Positions 4,365 to 6,558 of a stretch of 6,558 nt of DNA are shown in pieces. Source of the stretch: Pseudomonadota bacterium (GTDB taxonomy: Bacteria > Bdellovibrionota > Bdellovibrionia > Bdellovibrionales > JAEYZS01). Position 1 is the stretch's first letter, and each line of letters begins with the position of its first letter. A program made the translations under genes and the position numbers. The DNA is taken from positions 1 to 6,558 of the forward strand of contig JAEYZS010000149.1 of assembly GCA_023427925.1 (NCBI GenBank), given 5' to 3'. The notes beneath the pieces are model-generated. The model was not told the DNA's origin, made no database searches, and saw only the letters and a list, made by a program, of their open reading frames with translations.

Positions 4365-6558
4365 ATGAACTTGATCGACTTTTCACTTAAAAGACCCGTC
4401 TTTGCGTGGGTATTAATGTTTAGCTTTATTGTATTCGGTGCGATTTGTGTAAACCGCATGGGTGTGAGTCAGCTTCCCGATGTCGACTTCCCGGTTCTAA
4501 ATATATCTATGATTTATGAGGGTGCTGCTCCGGAAGTCGTTGAGGCTGAGTTGATAGACCCTATCGAGCAGAGACTTTTGAGCGTTGAAGGTATTAAAGA
4601 AATGCGTTCTCAAGCAAGCCAAGGGTCAGGTCGTATCACGCTTGAGTTCGACATTAATAAAGATGTGAATGTCGCACTCCAAGAGGCACAGGCTGCGGTC
4701 AGTGAATTTCGAATGCCTCAGGGGCTTGATCCCGCCGTTGTACGTAAAGAAAACCCAGAAGAAGATCCCATCATAATAGTTTCTATATATGGAGATAAGT
4801 CTTTAAAAGATTTGCTTAATTGGATCGATAATTACCTTGTTGATCAAATTCAGTTCTTGCCTGGCGTGGGACGCGTAAGCGCCTTTGGATTTAGCGAACG
4901 CAATCTAAGAATTTGGCTCGACCCTGTAAAGCTTGCGCGGTATGAACTGACTGTCACTGATGTGATGGACACTCTGAGTACTCAACACTTAGAAAGTGCT
5001 GCTGGTCAATTTTCTGAAGGCCTAAGAGAACTTCGCGTGCGTTGGCTCGGTGAAGCGACCAATGTTTCTGACGTGGAAAATATTCTAATCTTGAGGCGAG
5101 GTGGGCAGCTCATCAGTCAAAGCAATATTCGCATTAAAGACGTTGCTAAAGTCGAAGATGGACTTTCTGATGTTCGTCGAAGAGCGCGCTTTGAAAACAT
5201 GCAAAGTGTTGCGCTTCGGGTAATGAAGCAAAGAGGTACCAACGAAGTTGAGGTTGCCGATGCAGTTCAAAAGAAACTTGAACAAATTAAATCTGAATTT
5301 CCGGAAGGCATCAATTACAGAATAGGTGTGGACTTTACTAAGTCGACTAAAGCCACTGTGGATCTCACCACAGAAAAGCTGTGGATGGCAGCACTCATTA
5401 CGATTTTGGTATGTTTCTTTTTCCTTGGAAGCTTACAGGCTGCAATAAATATTTTATTCTCGATTCCTACTTCCATCGTGGGAACATTCATTATTCTTTA
5501 TTTTTCGGGTTTTACACTTAACTTGTTTACGCTCCTAGCTTTAACACTTGCAGTATCGATCGTTGTAGATGATGCGATCATGCTCCTAGAAAATATTGTT
5601 CGTCATTACAGGATGGGCAAGGGCTCAGTCAAGGCTGCATCGGACGGAGCTAAAGAAGTCTTGCCGGCTGCAGCGGCCGCCACTATGGCAGTTGTTGCAA
5701 TCTTTATTCCAGTTGTATTTATGGATGGGATTATAGGAAAGTTCTTTTTCCAATTCGGTGTAACAATTTCTGCCGCCGTACTGATTTCACTTTTGGAAGC
5801 AGTCACTATCACTCCAATGAGAGCAGCGGCGTTTTTGAGTAATGAGCCTAAGATCGGAAAGTTCGAAATGTACTTGGAGCATAAGTTTGACGGTCTATCG
5901 AAATACTATCAGAGCCTTCTTGTTAAAACTCTCAAGTACAAGTGGACTGTGTTAATTGTTTCAGTAATAGTTTTTGTCATTTCTCTGGGGCTAGTCTATC
6001 AGGTTCGTCAAGAGTTTGTTCCTCCGCAAGATCAAGACATTATTATATTGCAGGGGCAGGGTACTCCTGGCGATTCACTTGAAAAAACGGAACAACTTTC
6101 GAGACTGGTAGAAGAAAAAATCAAAGAAGTTGAAGAAGTTCATAGCTTTTTGATTTCGGTGGGTACGGGAAACTTTTTTATTCCAGTGATCTTAACCCCG
6201 AAGAGCGATAGAGACCTTACTCACATCCAAGTGATGGCAAAGTTGCGCGAAAAATTTAAAGACGTTAAAGGTGTCAGAATCAACATGCGAGATAACTCGG
6301 CAAGAAATCTCTCGGCCGGCCGACAAAATCCAATTTCTATTAGTTTAAGAGGGCCAGATCTAAAATTGCTCAACGAAAAAGGGCAAATCCTCATTGCGGA
6401 GCTTGAAAAGCGCGGGCTAGGTGTTGATCTGGACACTGATTATAGAGAAGGTTTGCCAGAACTACTTATCACTCCTGATCGTGAAGCCATGGCTGACCGA
6501 GGTGTGAGTGTCGACACAGTTGGTAAAACTCTTTCTGCTGCTGTAGGCGGCGCAAGAA
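4365..6558 (+). CDS. RND-family (HAE1-type) inner membrane efflux pump, partial (C-terminal part outside window)
   Basis: Role (family knowledge): proton-motive-force-driven export of hydrophobic or amphiphilic compounds, as a trimer working with a periplasmic adaptor and a TolC-type channel. Seen: 731 codons open to the edge; full-length members have about 1,000-1,050, so roughly two thirds is here. The start MNLIDFSLKRPVFAWVLM is typical, with TM1 about 12-28. The first porter region follows (LPDVDFPVLNIS, IYEGAAPEVVE, LEFDINKDVNVALQEAQAAV, LPGVGRVSAFG, RIWLDP). TM2-TM6 span about 339-485; TM4 carries SIVVDDAIMLLENIVRH with D402 and D403, matching AcrB proton-relay Asp407/Asp408. TM7 is about 527-546, then the second porter half begins (FVPPQDQD, NPISISLRGPDL). 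The relay Lys of TM10 lies outside. The family is sure; the substrate is not predictable. No adaptor gene separates it from the TolC-type gene, so one may follow downstream. No frameshift is seen. Confidence 0.95.
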   Translation, partial: MNLIDFSLKRPVFAWVLMFSFIVFGAICVNRMGVSQLPDVDFPVLNISMIYEGAAPEVVEAELIDPIEQRLLSVEGIKEMRSQASQGSGRITLEFDINKDVNVALQEAQAAVSEFRMPQGLDPAVVRKENPEEDPIIIVSIYGDKSLKDLLNWIDNYLVDQIQFLPGVGRVSAFGFSERNLRIWLDPVKLARYELTVTDVMDTLSTQHLESAAGQFSEGLRELRVRWLGEATNVSDVENILILRRGGQLISQSNIRIKDVAKVEDGLSDVRRRARFENMQSVALRVMKQRGTNEVEVADAVQKKLEQIKSEFPEGINYRIGVDFTKSTKATVDLTTEKLWMAALITILVCFFFLGSLQAAINILFSIPTSIVGTFIILYFSGFTLNLFTLLALTLAVSIVVDDAIMLLENIVRHYRMGKGSVKAASDGAKEVLPAAAAATMAVVAIFIPVVFMDGIIGKFFFQFGVTISAAVLISLLEAVTITPMRAAAFLSNEPKIGKFEMYLEHKFDGLSKYYQSLLVKTLKYKWTVLIVSVIVFVISLGLVYQVRQEFVPPQDQDIIILQGQGTPGDSLEKTEQLSRLVEEKIKEVEEVHSFLISVGTGNFFIPVILTPKSDRDLTHIQVMAKLREKFKDVKGVRINMRDNSARNLSAGRQNPISISLRGPDLKLLNEKGQILIAELEKRGLGVDLDTDYREGLPELLITPDREAMADRGVSVDTVGKTLSAAVGGAR

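Noticed and set aside
5606..5812. Minus-strand Ala/Thr-rich open frame
   Set aside because: Shadow of the RND pump's TM5 region, where Ala-rich coding produces low-complexity reverse frames.
1..6558. CRISPR array, insertion sequence, prophage or a complete novel defence system
   Set aside because: No spaced repeats, transposase, nuclease, phage or toxin-antitoxin motifs are visible in any frame.

Overview
The window looks like chromosomal DNA of an AT-leaning Gram-negative bacterium. The TolC-family channel and the RND pump imply an outer membrane. I lean towards Bdellovibrionota (Bdellovibrio and relatives) because both lipoprotein-like proteins carry a Cys after a 'YQN' tripeptide instead of a standard lipobox, a signal I associate from memory with that group. 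This taxonomic call is an inference of moderate to low confidence.

Left block (1-2511, minus strand): two tandem genes for secreted, probably lipid-anchored von Willebrand factor A (VWA) domain proteins. The upstream one (508-2493) has a VWA domain with a MIDAS metal site, a cysteine-rich insertion, two thrombospondin type 3-like Asp-rich calcium repeats and an unrecognised C-terminal domain. Its stop codon overlaps the start of the second gene as TAATG. The second gene runs off the left edge after 169 codons. The two are paralogous at least in the anchor motif YQNCSDI and the DxSxS MIDAS start, so they are probably co-translated, cell-envelope, metal-dependent binding proteins.

Middle block (2512-3081): non-coding except for one tRNA gene with a CAT anticodon on the minus strand (2755-2831, CCA encoded). 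The tRNA is bracketed by a 12-bp interrupted inverted repeat that includes its own 5' acceptor bases. Between the tRNA and the lipoprotein operon lie a 13-bp palindrome, a direct repeat that resembles a sigma-54 promoter, and two small hairpins. To the right of the tRNA I see its probable promoter and, further on, a promoter-like pair placed so that the next gene's mRNA would begin at its ATG.

Right block (3082-6558, plus strand): an operon of a TolC-family outer membrane channel followed after 29 bp by the N-terminal 731 codons of an RND (HAE1-type) inner-membrane proton-driven efflux pump, which runs off the right edge. The periplasmic adaptor gene expected for a tripartite pump is not between them; it must be downstream, elsewhere, or absent.

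The whole window is accounted for. No insertion sequence, CRISPR array, phage gene or frameshifted gene was seen. The most unusual points are the paired VWA lipoproteins with a conserved non-canonical anchor motif, the tRNA with complementary leader and trailer, and the apparently leaderless tolC-type gene.
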